Under the pieces are notes generated by a model, which was given only the letters and a program-made list of their open reading frames with translations, ran no database searches and was not told the origin of the DNA. From Mallotus nudiflorus (taxonomy: Eukaryota; Streptophyta; Magnoliopsida; Malpighiales; Euphorbiaceae), in assembly GCA_947683625.1 (NCBI GenBank), contig CANTUR010000280.1:310001-374000 (forward strand): a DNA stretch of 64,000 nucleotides, read 5' to 3'. Positions 46,764 to 58,443 of this stretch are shown here, one piece after another. The position numbers and the translations under genes were made by a program. How positions within the stretch are numbered: the first letter of the stretch is position 1; every line of letters begins with the position of its first letter.

Positions 46764-48782
46764 ATGGGGAGTGAATCACAAAACATCTCTTCTCTTAGAC
46801 CATTCTTTAATGGTAATGACTATCCACATTGGAAATTCAAAATGGAGTTATATCTTGATTGTGATTCCATCAAACTTTGGGACATTGTCTTAAGAGGTTG
46901 GGAACCGCCTACAACTGTCATTGATGGTATGGTAACTACTATTGCAAGAAGCCAATGGAGTATTGATCAAAAGGAAGAAAATCATAAAAATAAAAAAGCT
47001 ATGATTACTCTAGTCTCTTCAATGACAAGAGAAGAAGGAGGCAAGCTTCAACATTTTATGTCGGCCAAAGAAATGTGGGAGACCTTAGAAAACCACTACG
47101 AAGGCAACATTCAAGTAAGAAGTAAGAAGGTTCAACTTCATATGTATGAATATGAACTCTTCAAAATGAAGCCTTATGAATCAATCACGGAGATGACAAA
47201 TTGTCTTAATGCTCTTCTCACAACCCTCAAGAAACTTGGAAAACATTTCTCCAAGGAAGAAGTAAACAACAAGATTCTAAGAATCCTACCTAAGAAGGAT
47301 TGGGAATCTCATGTTACTTCAATTGAGGAAGCTCAAGACCTCTCCACTCTATCAACTGATGTGCTCATTGGTAAGCTCTTGACACATGAGCTCACCATCA
47401 AGCAAAGAGGTGAAGAACAAGAAGAGAAAGAAGAAAAGAAAAAGACCATTGCTCTAAAAGATCTTCAAGAAGATAGTGAAGAGGAAAGCATCAAAGATTC
47501 TAGTGATGAAGATGGTGATATTGCCATGCTCACTAGGAACTTTAAGAAGTTCTTAAGAAAGAAAAATTTCTCAAGAACAAGGGACTTTAACAAGAAGTTT
47601 GAAGGAGATGGGAGGAAGAAAACAAAAGAGGTTACTTGCTATGAATACAAGAAATCGGGACACATTAGAAGTGAATGTCCCAAACTCAAATTCAAGAGCA
47701 AGGGAGCAAAAGATAAGAAGAAGGCATTCAAAGCTACTTGGGATGATTCCTCTGAATCCGAAGAGGAAGAGGAACAACAAGAAGTTGCCAATCTTTGCTT
47801 CATGGCCATTGAAAATGAAAATGAGTTACCATTCACTTCTTACTCTTCCTTTGATGATTGTGATGAATATTGTGATAATGATGATGATGATGAGGGCTCT
47901 ATTGTGAGCAAATTGCTTGCTAAATGCAAAAGCTTATTATCTAAGAAGAAAAAATATAAACATGACTTAGCTAGCTTAAATAAGGATTTTGAGTGTTTAA
48001 AAATTGATTTTGCTAAACTTGTTGCATCAAATGAAAAACTTGTAAGCGATGCTAAATCTTTTAATTCTTTGGAAGACCAACTTAAGAAAGCAAATGATGA
48101 AAATCATAAGCTTTCTAAGGAAGTCTTAGAATTAAAAAATTCCATTACTAAATTTAAGAGAGGAAAAGAAACTTTAGATAGTCTTCTTAACTCTCAAAAA
48201 TTTCATGGAGATACCCATGGAATTGGATATAAAAATGGAATGTCTTCATCATCCTCATCATATATTACTTTTGTTAAAGCTTCACATGATTCTACTCCTT
48301 CAACCTCAAATGAGATTCAAGCTAAAAAATCTCATGTGTTAAATAGCAAGGCAAAATCTCATAAGATTAACCCTTCATTAACACAAAGAGGTAAGTCTCA
48401 AACTAGAGCACCTCAACCAAAGCATGCTTATATGTACACTAGACATAATTATAATAGGCATGTTGCACAACACAATGCACATAAACATATTGCACAAACT
48501 TATCGAAATGCTCATCACCATTGCCAATGTATGTCTCACTCAGTGTCACAAAATAATAATAAAAGATACACACAACACCAAAGGCATGCTGCATACACTA
48601 GGAAAGCATTTCATTCTGGGAGAAATAAATTTAAAAATATTGTATGTTCATATTGCATGATTAAAGGATATACCAATAATGTGTGTTTTTATAGAAAACT
48701 ACATATGAATTTACTTCCTACGGATTATCTTAAAACTAACCAACCTATACCAAGAAAGGTTTGGGTCCAAAAGAACACTTAA
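46764..48782 (+). CDS. Sirevirus gag polyprotein
   Basis: Open for 672 codons from ATG 46764; an upstream TTG at 46743 is in frame but an unlikely start. Particle-forming protein. Order: UBN2-type gag domain (residues about 10-220, 'PFFNGNDYPHWKFKMELYL', 'EEVNNKILRILPKKDWESHV'); charged linker with Glu/Lys runs; zinc knuckle near residue 290 reading 'CYEYKKSGHIRSECP', where the second cysteine of CX2CX4HX4C is tyrosine (TGT to TAT); acidic stretch; a heptad-like coiled-coil (residues about 385-475); and a His/Gln/Tyr-rich tail. The frame is intact but the knuckle mutation should weaken RNA binding. Ends at TAA 48780. Confidence 0.88.
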   Translation: MGSESQNISSLRPFFNGNDYPHWKFKMELYLDCDSIKLWDIVLRGWEPPTTVIDGMVTTIARSQWSIDQKEENHKNKKAMITLVSSMTREEGGKLQHFMSAKEMWETLENHYEGNIQVRSKKVQLHMYEYELFKMKPYESITEMTNCLNALLTTLKKLGKHFSKEEVNNKILRILPKKDWESHVTSIEEAQDLSTLSTDVLIGKLLTHELTIKQRGEEQEEKEEKKKTIALKDLQEDSEEESIKDSSDEDGDIAMLTRNFKKFLRKKNFSRTRDFNKKFEGDGRKKTKEVTCYEYKKSGHIRSECPKLKFKSKGAKDKKKAFKATWDDSSESEEEEEQQEVANLCFMAIENENELPFTSYSSFDDCDEYCDNDDDDEGSIVSKLLAKCKSLLSKKKKYKHDLASLNKDFECLKIDFAKLVASNEKLVSDAKSFNSLEDQLKKANDENHKLSKEVLELKNSITKFKRGKETLDSLLNSQKFHGDTHGIGYKNGMSSSSSSYITFVKASHDSTPSTSNEIQAKKSHVLNSKAKSHKINPSLTQRGKSQTRAPQPKHAYMYTRHNYNRHVAQHNAHKHIAQTYRNAHHHCQCMSHSVSQNNNKRYTQHQRHAAYTRKAFHSGRNKFKNIVCSYCMIKGYTNNVCFYRKLHMNLLPTDYLKTNQPIPRKVWVQKNT

Positions 48783-48796
48783 ATTGTATTATGTAG

Positions 48797-51700
48797 ATGT
48801 GCTTGAAATCCACAAGAACAAAAAGCAAGTGGTATCTCGATAGTGGATGTTCAAGGCACATGACAGGAGACAAAGAGCAATTCAACAAACTTGATGCTAA
48901 GGATGGAGGACATGTTACTTTCGAAGATAATGCAAAAGGAAAAATTATTGGCGTTGGAGAAATAGGTAATCCTCAATCCTTATCTATACATCATGTGTTG
49001 TTTATTGATGGTCTTAAACACAATCTGCTTAGTATAAGTTAATTATGTGACATGGGAAATAAAGTAACTTTTTATCCTAAAAATTGCTTTGTTAGTAGTC
49101 TTGATGAAAATAAAATTATTTTTAGTGGTGAAAGAGTAGACAATGTTTATGTTATTGATTTGAATAAAATTGATAACAAAGATATAAAATGCTTAGTGTC
49201 TATCTCCCATGACACATGGACATGGCATAGAAGATTAGGACATGCAAATTTTGAGCTTTTAAATGATCTTTGTAAACATGAACTTGTACTTGGTTTACCT
49301 ATGCTTGAATTCACTAAAGATAAACCTTGTGATGCTTGTCAAAAGGGAAAACAATCCAAGTCCTCATTTAAGCTAAAAAATGTAGTGTCCACCTCTAGGC
49401 CATTTGAACTTATACATATGGATTTATTTGGACCAACTAGAGTTGCTAGTCTCGGTGGAATGCACTATGCTTATGTATTGGTTGATGACTACTCTAGATA
49501 CACTTGGGTATGTTTTCTTGCTTATAAGAATGATGCATTTAAAGCTTTTGAAAAATTTTCAAAAAGAGTTCAAAAAGAAAAAGGATTTTGTATTTCATCC
49601 ATTAGAAGTGATCATGGAACCGAATTTGAAAATGAATTTTTCAAAAACTATTGTAATGAAAACGATATTTCTCATACATTTTCATCTCCTAGAACCCCTC
49701 AACAAAATGGGGTAGTTGAAAGGAAAAATAAAACTCTTATGGAAATGGCTAGAACAATGCTTCATGAGTATAATTTGCCTTTATACTTTTGGGCAGAAGC
49801 TGTTAACACATCTTGTTATATTTCAAACCGAGTTTTCAAAAGACTAATTTTAAATAAAATGTCTTATGAGCTATGGAACAATAGAAAACCCAAAATCTCA
49901 TATGTAAGAGTATTTGGATGCAAGTGCTTTATATTGAACACCAAGGATAATCTTGGAAAATTTGATTCCAAAGTTAATGAAGGAATTTTCCTAGGCTATT
50001 CCATCTCTAGCAAGGCATATAGGGTCTTTAATAAGAGAACTCTAGTAGTTGAAGATTCAATGCATGTGGTATTTGATGAATCAAACTCACTTGATCCTAG
50101 AAATGATGTTTGTAGTGTTGATGATCTTGTAGGTGACAATGAGATTATGGAAACACAAGAAGAAAATGCTAGTAAGCCTTTAGAACTTGAAGAGCCAAGC
50201 AAGAAGGAAAATGAGGAGACATCTCAACCTAGCATGAAGGATAAACTTCCAAAGGATTGGCAATTCAAGAAAGCTCACCCTCAAGACCTCATTATAGGTG
50301 ACACTACAAAAGGGGTAACTACTAGATCTCAATTAAAATCTACTGTTAATTTAGCCTTCATTTCTCAAATTGAACCCAAAAATATTGATGATGCTTTGTG
50401 TGATGAATTTTGGGTCCTTGCTATGCAAGAAGAGTTAAATCAATTTGAGAGAAATAAGGTTTGGACCTTGGTTCCTAGACCTAAACATCATCCTATTATA
50501 GGCACCAAATGGGTGTTTAGAAATAAGATGAATGAACAAGGTGTCATAACTAGGAACAAAGCTAGACTAGTAGCTAAAGGTTATAATCAAGAGGAAGGCA
50601 TTGATTATGATGAAACCTTTGCCCCCGTTGCAAGGTTAGAAGCTATTAGGATGCTACTTGCATTTGCATCATACATGAATTTTAAACTTTATTAAATGGA
50701 TGTTAAGAGTGCATTTTTAAATGGTTTTATTAAAGAGGAGGTATATGTTGAACAACCTCCGGGTTTTGAAAATTTTAACTCTCCAAATCATGTTTTTAAA
50801 TTGTCAAAAGCATTGTATGGATTGAAACAAGCTCCAAGAGCTTGGTATGAAAGATTGAGTAACTTTTTACTAGAGAAAGGTTTCTCTAAAGGAAAAGTTG
50901 ACACAACTCTTTTCATAAAGAAATCCAAGCATAATTTATTAATTGTTCAAATTTATGTTGATGATATTATTTTCGGTGCTACTGACCATTGCTTGAGTGA
51001 GGAATTTTCTAAGCTAATGCAAGGAGAATTTGAGATGAGTATGATGGGAGAACTCAAGTTCTTTCTTAGACTTCAAATCAAGCAATGTGAAGATGGGATT
51101 TTCATTAATCAAACCAAATATACAATGGACATTCTCAAGAAGTTTGGAATGGATGGAGCTAAATCAACCAAAACTCCAATGAGCACAATAACCAAACTAA
51201 ATAAGGATGAGAATGGTAAACTAGTTGATGAAAAGCGATTTAGAGGTATGATCGGATCCCTTCTTTATTTAACTGCTAGTAAACCTGATATTATGTTTGC
51301 TACTTGCTTGTGTGCTAGATTTCAATCAAGTCCTAGAGAGTCTCATTTGAATGCTATTAAAAGAATTTTCAAATATCTTTGTGGTACAATGCATTTAGGA
51401 CTTTGGTATCTTAGGAGTTCTTCCTTTTGACTTGATTAGTTATTCTGATGCTGATTTTGCTAGTAGCTTACTAGATAGAAAAAGCACTTCTGGAACTTGT
51501 CAAATTTTAGGAAATTGCTTAGTTTCTTGGTTTAATAAGAAACAAGTTTCGGTTGCCTTGTCCACCACTGAAGCAGAATATGTGGCGGCTAGTTGTTGTT
51601 GCACTTAAGTTCTATGGCAAAAACAATAACTTTTGGACTATGGCATTGATATTAATCACATTCTAATTAAATGTGACAATACAAGTGTTATAAAACCTTA

Positions 51701-51909
51701 GTAAAAATCCCATTCAACATTCTAGAACTAAGCATATTGACATTAGACATCATTTCTTGCGTGATCATGTGCAAAATGGTGATATTTTTCTTGATTTTGT
51801 TGATACTAATCATCAATTAGTAGACATCTTTACCAAACCTCTTTGTGAGGAAAGATTGAATTTTATTAAGCATGAACTTGGTATGATTAATGGCTCAAGC
51901 TTATCTTGA
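48797..51909 (+). pseudogene. Sirevirus pol: protease, integrase, RT, RNase H
   Basis: In a different frame from gag. Protease 'KWYLDSGCSRHMTGDKEQF' (DSG); GAG-pre-integrase 'TWTWHRRLGHANFELL'; integrase with 'HMDLFGPTRV', 'SDHGTEFENEFF' and 'SPRTPQQNGVVERKNKTL' (DDE residues present); RT 'DVKSAFLNGFIKEEVYVEQP' and 'IYVDDIIFGATD' (YVDD intact); RNase H 'SYSDADFASSLLDRKSTSG' and 'ALSTTEAEYVAA'; end 'HELGMINGSSLS'. Broken by TAA at 49040 and 50693 (each where CAA is expected), a frameshift near 51412, two further TAA near 51606 and 51632, and a small indel near 51702. Domain order is complete; activity is not expected. Confidence 0.88.
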
Positions 51910-53629
51910 TCACTTGTTAAATTGATGAATTGATGTTTGGATTCTTATGTGATTTAAAAAAAAAAATTATTTTCAGCGTCATGTATATATTTTGTTTTAA
52001 AAGTATTTGCTTTAGCAAATTTAGTTCGTATACATGATATATTGTATTTCCCATTTGCATGATCTTTGTATTAATTGTAATTGGATTTATGTGGTTTGCA
52101 AATTAATAATTAATCATTGAGCTAAATTCAATTAATTAATTATTTTAAATTAGCATAAATATTCCTCCTCCTCAACAAATTTTTTTTTTTGTATTTTTAT
52201 GCTAGGTTTATTTTCAGTATACTTTCTGTATCTAAGTTTTGAGCTGTTAAATGTGTCTTATAACTATTTTTTCGTTAGTTTATGTTCGGTTTATTTTCTG
52301 AATTTTTTTTCTAGATATAATACATGGGCTGTTAATTTTATATCTTGTTTACAATTGGTATTTTTAACATCATTGTAACTCCTTTTTAATGCAATTTTAT
52401 TTGCATTTTGACAAAAAGGAAAATTTTTAAGTTTGTTTAATTTTTATGTTTTCTTAGAAATTGTTTTTGATAATGCATGGATATTTTTAAGATTTGGTCT
52501 ATCTTTGCATTTTGACAAAGGAGGAAAAATAATTGAGTTTGCATGCGTACTTAGTTAATTTCTTATAAGGAAAAGAAATTTTTTTCAAAGATGTGTTTAT
52601 GTAAGCGACATAACTATGTGATAGTGTGTCCTTAATATCAATTTCTTTAAATCCATTGACAATAGGAGGAGAAAATTATTTAAACTTATTTCACATAATT
52701 CTTTTTCTTATGCATAATAACAATGTAAGTATAGTTTTGTCCTTGTGCTAAAAAAAAAAGAAAAATAAATAAATAAATAAGCCTTGTATTGCTTACTTTA
52801 TTTATATATGACATGAATTTTTTTGAATGACTATTAATTGTGCTTCTTCATGCAAAATTCATATTCATGTATAAATTCTTCTTGGGAATGATTTTTATCT
52901 CTTAAAATGACATGAATTTCATAAAGATTTTGAATATCTTTGCTTGCATTGTTTTGGTTCTTGATCTTTTATTTCCTCTAATATTTTTGGCTCCTTTTGA
53001 TCTATTTCCCCTTATATCTCTCTCTTTTCTTTTTGTCTTTGACAAAGGGGGGAGAAGAAGCTATGTGCTTAAGGGATAAATAATTATGTTTAAGATATGC
53101 TAAGTACCACATGATGATTGATTGTTTAGCTAAACTTTCTGTAATCATGTGATGTTTCAATATATCATATATTCTATTTTGTGATGCATGCACTACCTCC
53201 ATAAATGTTTGAAATTATTTCCTTCATGTTGTCTAACATTTTTTTAATAATCATGTTATCATCATTTATTATGTTAGGCCATATTTTTTTATAACTTATT
53301 TTATGTTCAACAAAATTTATTTATATTTCTTATCATGTCCAAAAAGGAGGAGAAATAAAGAAATATATTTTTGTTAAAGAAATATATTTGTTAAACCCTT
53401 ATACATGCTATGATAATTCATTTATTTATATGCTCTAATACATAATAAATATTGAATTTATGCATATGTTAAGGGGGAGCAAAATATTTTGTCTTTTTGC
53501 ATTTATTTAATTTGAAAGGGGGAGCTATTTTTATTTAATGTACTGATACATGTTATTTATTTTTTACACACACACACATATTATTTATCATCTTTTCAAA
53601 TTGGTTGTCAAAGCCAAAAAGGGGGAGAT
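51910..53629 (+). other. Sirevirus 3' spacer with repeated purine-tract-like motifs
   Basis: No ORF of note. Purine-rich motifs resembling the polypurine tract recur at about 52411, 52514, 52660, 53041, 53340, 53471, 53514 and 53614-53629, often preceded by 'tgacaaa' or 'ccaaaaa'. Only the last adjoins the LTR. Multiple such tracts are a reported hallmark of Sireviruses. Confidence 0.8.
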
Positions 53630-55139
53630 TGTTGACCATTTGCATGATCAAACTCCTAATTTTGGACTTTGACAAACAATTTTTATACTAATAATTTCAA
53701 TTAAGTGTGTAGGGAATTATATACCAAACATATACCAAGCATATACACTTTTGGATTTATAGTGATTTTTCAGGCTGATTGAACCTCTGAGATTGAAGAA
53801 GGCTTTTGACATATTTAGAGCTCTTAAATGAGAAAATGAGTTTCCTAAATTTGAAGCTTACATCTTGAGCTTTCTGAATTGGGCTTTTTTGTCAAAATCC
53901 AAGTTCATTTGGTTATGCAAATTTTGAGTTGAAATTCACGCATACGTCTGCCATTTCAGACTGCACATCTCTTAGTATTTTGGACATAGCTTGAGTTACA
54001 GAAGTCCAATTAAGGTGATTCAAAATTCAATGAAAATATAAGTCAAATATCTACAACTTTTATGAAGAAAATATGGGCAAATTCGAATTTATTCAGGCGC
54101 AGATCACGGCTTCAACTTGTATATAGCTGTCTGACAGTATTCTGCATTTCAGATTGCACAATCCTCAGTAATTTGGACATATCTTGAGCTAAAGAAGTCA
54201 AATTTAGGTGATTCAAAATTTAATAGAAATATAATTCAAATATCTACAGTTTTCATGGAGAAATTATGAGCAAATTCAAATTTCTTCAAGAGCAAATCAC
54301 GGCTTCAATTTGGGTATAGCTGTCTGACCGTAGTCTGCATTACAGATTGCACAATTCTTAGTATTTTGGACATATCTTAAGCTAAAGAAACCCAATTTAG
54401 GTGATTTAAGTTTATATGGAAAGATAATTCAAATATTTACTGCTTTTATGAAGAAATTATGGGCAAATTCAAATGTCCTGAGGAGCCAATTACGGTTTCA
54501 ATCCATAAATAACTGTCTGACAGCATCAGTCTCAATAATTCAAAATATAGACATTGGACACATCATTTTCACCTCCAATAGCTATATTTTTTTTAGTATA
54601 AATACCTCTAGAGCTGAATGGAAGTGAAGCAACTTGTTTTATCATTTATTATCTCTTAAGCTTTCATTGAGCTCTCAAATTATCTTAAATAATTCTTTGT
54701 TTGTATAACTCTTGTGAGAGTTGGGTGTGTATTAGAAATAGAATTTCTCTTCATCTTAAATCTTGGGTTAGATTAGAAGGGAAGTGAGATTTATTTCTAA
54801 AGGAATTGGTTTAAGTGTTGTCCATTGAAACACTTTGGTTTTGGTTTTTTGAGTGAGCCTTGAAAACTCATGTTGTAAGGTTATAAGAGTGAGCCATAAA
54901 ACTCTTGTATAATCTTAATCCTATGAATAAGATTGTGGGTGATTGAAAATCCTAACTTGGGGATAAGTTAGGTGGAGACGTAGGATTGTTGTTGAATCCG
55001 AACTCCTTAAATCTTTGTGTTCTTTATTCTTCCTTCTCAACTTCTATTTAATTCTTACAAAGAATTTTTTTAATTTCTCATTTTTTTTGATAGTCTTATT
55101 CACCCCCCCTCCCCCCCCCCCCCCTTAGGACTCTTTTCA
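53630..55139 (+). repeat. 3' LTR of the Sirevirus
   Basis: 1510 bp, TGTTGACC...ACTCTTTTCA, TATA at 54597-54604. It matches the 5' LTR closely, with a C tract lengthened to about 21 residues (55103-55124, one T inside) near the 3' end. Followed by ttaat. Confidence 0.92.
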
Positions 55140-55144
55140 TTAAT

Positions 55145-55492
55145 TAATAAATTCAATTACCAAATAATCATATCTTATGTTATAATTTGACAAAAATAAT
55201 TGAAAACATCTTTCTAGTCACTTCTTTAACCTCTTAATATGAACATATAGACAAATAATTAAAAATTTTCAAATTTCATATAGCAATACAGTGTATTTTA
55301 ATAGTATAAAAATGTAAAAGAAAAGTGTAAAATAAAGATAATTTCAACTAACTTTTTTTAAAAAATTTATTATTGAAAATAAAATTGAAATTGACTTAGT
55401 GGTACCTATACCTTCTCAAATTACCAATAACGTTAAACCTCATCGTAGCATTTAAAAAATTTCATTGTAGAATAATCAAGTAAAAGACAAAT
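55145..55492. other. short AT-rich spacer
   Basis: No gene. The end (aaagacaaat, 55483-55492) is similar, 9 of 10, to aaagataaat just after the LINE A-tail (61480-61489) and may be the LINE target duplication. Confidence 0.4.
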
Positions 55493-55818
55493 AGGATTTG
55501 TGATAGTTCCCTTTTGAGCAAGGGTTATGGTTCACTCCTAGTGCAGCGTCTAGTTCCCTTTCTAGGGTTTTGTTTATTGCTTTTTTCTATCCTCAATTGT
55601 CCCTTATTTGTCTAATTGTTTATTTTTCTTATCAACTTTTGTCTAATTGTTTGTTGTTTTATTTTCCTTTAATATTTGTTACATTTCTTTTCCTATTATG
55701 TATCCTTCATTACCATTCATCTTGTTTGATATTCATTTTGCTTAAGCTTTCCATTCTTTCTCTTTTATAGCTGTGTGTTTTATCAATTCCTGATCTCTAA
55801 TTTTTTTGATATAGATTT

Positions 55819-57350
55819 ATGATTGCCCTAGTTATGTCTAGTCAGATGGAGAACATAACTTTTGAAGGAGAGTCAGTGCAATCTCAAGCAAAACACCCTT
55901 TGAACCTTCAAAACTTGGAATTAGAAATTCTAGAAATCAAGGTGAGCACTTTTTTCTTGACTCCACAACTTGAATTACTCTACTTGGTGGGCATGCTACT
56001 ATTTGATAAAAACTTTGATAACTATGCCTTAATGGACACTATGAATTGATCATGGAGATAAAAAAAACCTTTGGTGTGTAGAGAGAATAGGGAAAGAATC
56101 TTTTTTTTTTTGTTTTATTTTGAAGACAAGAGGGATAGTGATTAGGTGTTTTAGAATGAACCAGGCACTTTAAAAACAACATATTTTTAATCCAGTGTGT
56201 TATAGGAGATGAGCAGTCATTGTCTTTATCATTTCCTTATGCATCTTTTTAGATTCATGCCTATGGCCTCCCAATACTAACTATGAATGAATCTAATGCT
56301 AGATTAATAGCACAATATGTTAGGAATTTTATTAAGCTTGACAACCAAGAGGCTGATATTAGAGGCTAATTTTTTACAATTCAAAGCTCAGATCCAAGTT
56401 AGAGAGCCTTTATTACGGGGAATTACTCTAAGGTTTCTAGGAAAGGATGTTTGGATCCCCATCAAATATAAGATTCTTCCTCTCTTTTATTTCTATTGTG
56501 GTAAAATGGAGCACACATTCAAGACCTATAGTGACTTCGAAGGAGAAATTGAGGATGCATTGGGATAGTGGAGTTATGGAACATGGTTAAAAGCATCTCC
56601 CATTAAAAGAAATCGTGAATTTAATACTGCTAAGGAATCTTTTACATCAATACTTTTCCAAGACATGGTCAATCATCACCACAAAATCCAATCCCCAATA
56701 TCCATACAAATATCACTACCTAAACTTCAACTTTACCTCCATCATCAACTGCCCACCTCTTAACCACTACCCAAAACTACATGGACCCTTATAAATCCCT
56801 CACCAACGCTCTTCTTCATTCATTAAACATAGTGATTATTTGCACAGATTGCCCTGCCCCCTAAAAAATGCCAGGTAGCTCACCTAACCCACAATCATAA
56901 ACTCTAACTTCTTTACTAAAAAATCCTGAAACAATTGCTTCCACCTAAATTCCTTTAGTCATCTCACATACAAACATACATGCTTTTTCTAGCACCAATA
57001 ACCTGTCTCTTCTAAGACTGGATTCTTTGCCTGATAACCCAACCTCTCCTATAACCACTTCTCCTCTTTCACCTGAGCCAATATCTGATGTCCATCCAAA
57101 ATCTTTAACTCTCTCTCTCTTACTCCTATGCCCATTTCTCTAAATACTACCAATTTCCATGAACCACCTTCATCCATCAAGTCCCTCACTAAGACATTGA
57201 CTAAACTTAACCCCAACCCTTATTGTAGCTTTGAAAAACTAGGTATTTCCCCATATTCCAAAAGAAAACAAAGCTTCCACCTTATAAAAACTGAAATCTT
57301 CCATTAAGCCCTAACAATCTTCTCAATTGTTTGATGTTGCTTATATTTAT
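55819..57350 (+). pseudogene. LINE ORF1 with CCHC motif
   Basis: Starts at ATG 55819; stops after 76 codons (56047). 56317-56568 holds 'REPLLRGITLRFLGKDVWIP' followed by 'LPLFYFYCGKMEHTFKTYSD', the plant LINE ORF1 zinc finger (zf-CCHC_4) whose first C is now Y (YFYC) and whose final C is also missing. Beyond 56580 the sequence encodes a Pro/Ser/Thr-rich tail in shifting frames. Its nucleic-acid-binding role is known from the family. Confidence 0.7.
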
Positions 57351-57390
57351 AATCCACCAGCAGAGGTTGCTCATCAACCCTGCTGATTGC

Positions 57391-58440
57391 CATGAGTTAT
57401 TTAAATTAGAATTGTCGAGGGCTTTGGAACCCACATACAATTCGAACTTTAAAGAATATTGTTCTTCAAGAAGATCCTGCTTTAGTGTTTCTTATGGAAA
57501 CTAAAAAGTTAGCTATTGAATTAGTTAATTAAGAACTCATGTAGGTTTTGATAATTAAGTTATTATTGATTATGAAGGTAATGCTTTGAGTAGGATAGGT
57601 GGCTTGACTATTTTTTAGAGATCCTCAATTTCTGTTGATATTTTGTCACATGGGTAGCATTGGATTGATGTTTTGATATCAAATTCAAGTTTAGTGAATA
57701 AATGGTGTTTTACTGATATTTATGGTTAGCTTAATAAGCAACATAAGAAATTTACTTAGGATTTATTAAATTCCCTTAGTGGAAACCATTTAGGTCCTTA
57801 GGTGTGTGGGGGTGATTTTAATGAGATTCTTTTCTCTCATGGAAAAATTAGTGGCATCCAACTCGACTTTGACAAGATGGAAGAATTCTATAATGCTCTC
57901 TCAACCTGCTCTTTATGTGATCTAGGTTACTTTGAATTTTAATTCACTTGGTCTAACAGTAGATCAACTACTTTTAATAAGCAAGAACACCTTGATAGGT
58001 TTTTTAATAATGATGAATGGAAAGCTTTATTATCAAACTATAAGGTTTCCACTTTAACCCATCAATCATTTGACCATTGTCCTATTCTCCTTCAATGGGA
58101 AATTAAAAAGCAAAGGAAAAAAAGTAAGCAATTCAAGTTTGAGTTGACATAGTTACTTGATGAGAGCTGCAAAACCACTATTGAGGATTCTTGGCATAGC
58201 ATGGGGACTATGGACCTGATTCCCAATTGTAAAATAAAAATTGAATCTAGTAATGCTCTTAAGGAATAAGAATGCTCTCACTTTAGTAATGTCTTATTCG
58301 AAATGAGAAAGTTGAAATCTAAATTGGCAGAATTACAAAGCCAATATCAGGATGATGGTAATGTAGAGGCTCAAAGGATAATCGAGAATATGTTGGATGA
58401 GTTGGCTAAACATGAAGAATGTCTTTAGCATCAGCGATTT
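57391..58440 (+). pseudogene. LINE ORF2 endonuclease
   Basis: ATG at 57391 opens 'MSYLN' then a stop where Trp is usual, then 'NCRGLWNPHTIRTLKNIV', the APE-type endonuclease start. 'LVFLMETKK' (catalytic Glu) and 'CGGDFNEILFSHGK' (GDFN) follow, then 'FTWSNSRSTT' and 'DRFF'-type motifs near 57940-58000 and 'HQSFDHCPILLQ' (SDH motif as FDH) near 58065. Several in-frame stops, many TAG or TAA where CAG, CAA or TGG is usual. Confidence 0.75.
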
Positions 58441-58443
58441 AGA

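Larger units (their letters stand above)
45219..55139 (+). mobile_element. full-length 9.9-kb Sirevirus-type Copia element
   Basis: LTRs 45219-46712 and 53630-55139 (about 1.5 kb), target duplication ttaat at 45214-45218 and 55140-55144, primer site tttggtatcagagc at 46713-46726, and purine tract aaaaagggggagat at 53616-53629. Long LTRs, a 672-residue gag with a coiled-coil extension, and a 1.7-kb region between RNase H and 3' LTR with repeated purine-tract-like motifs are characteristic of the Sirevirus (Maximus/SIRE) lineage. The pol frame has several stops, so this copy is not autonomous. I see no env-like ORF in the 3' region. Confidence 0.92.

Noticed and set aside
53002..53202. Minus-strand open frame in the Sirevirus spacer
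   Set aside because: No family resemblance and opposite to the element's transcription.
51910..53629. Envelope-like ORF of the Sirevirus
   Set aside because: No sustained open frame on the plus strand; only short frames and purine motifs.
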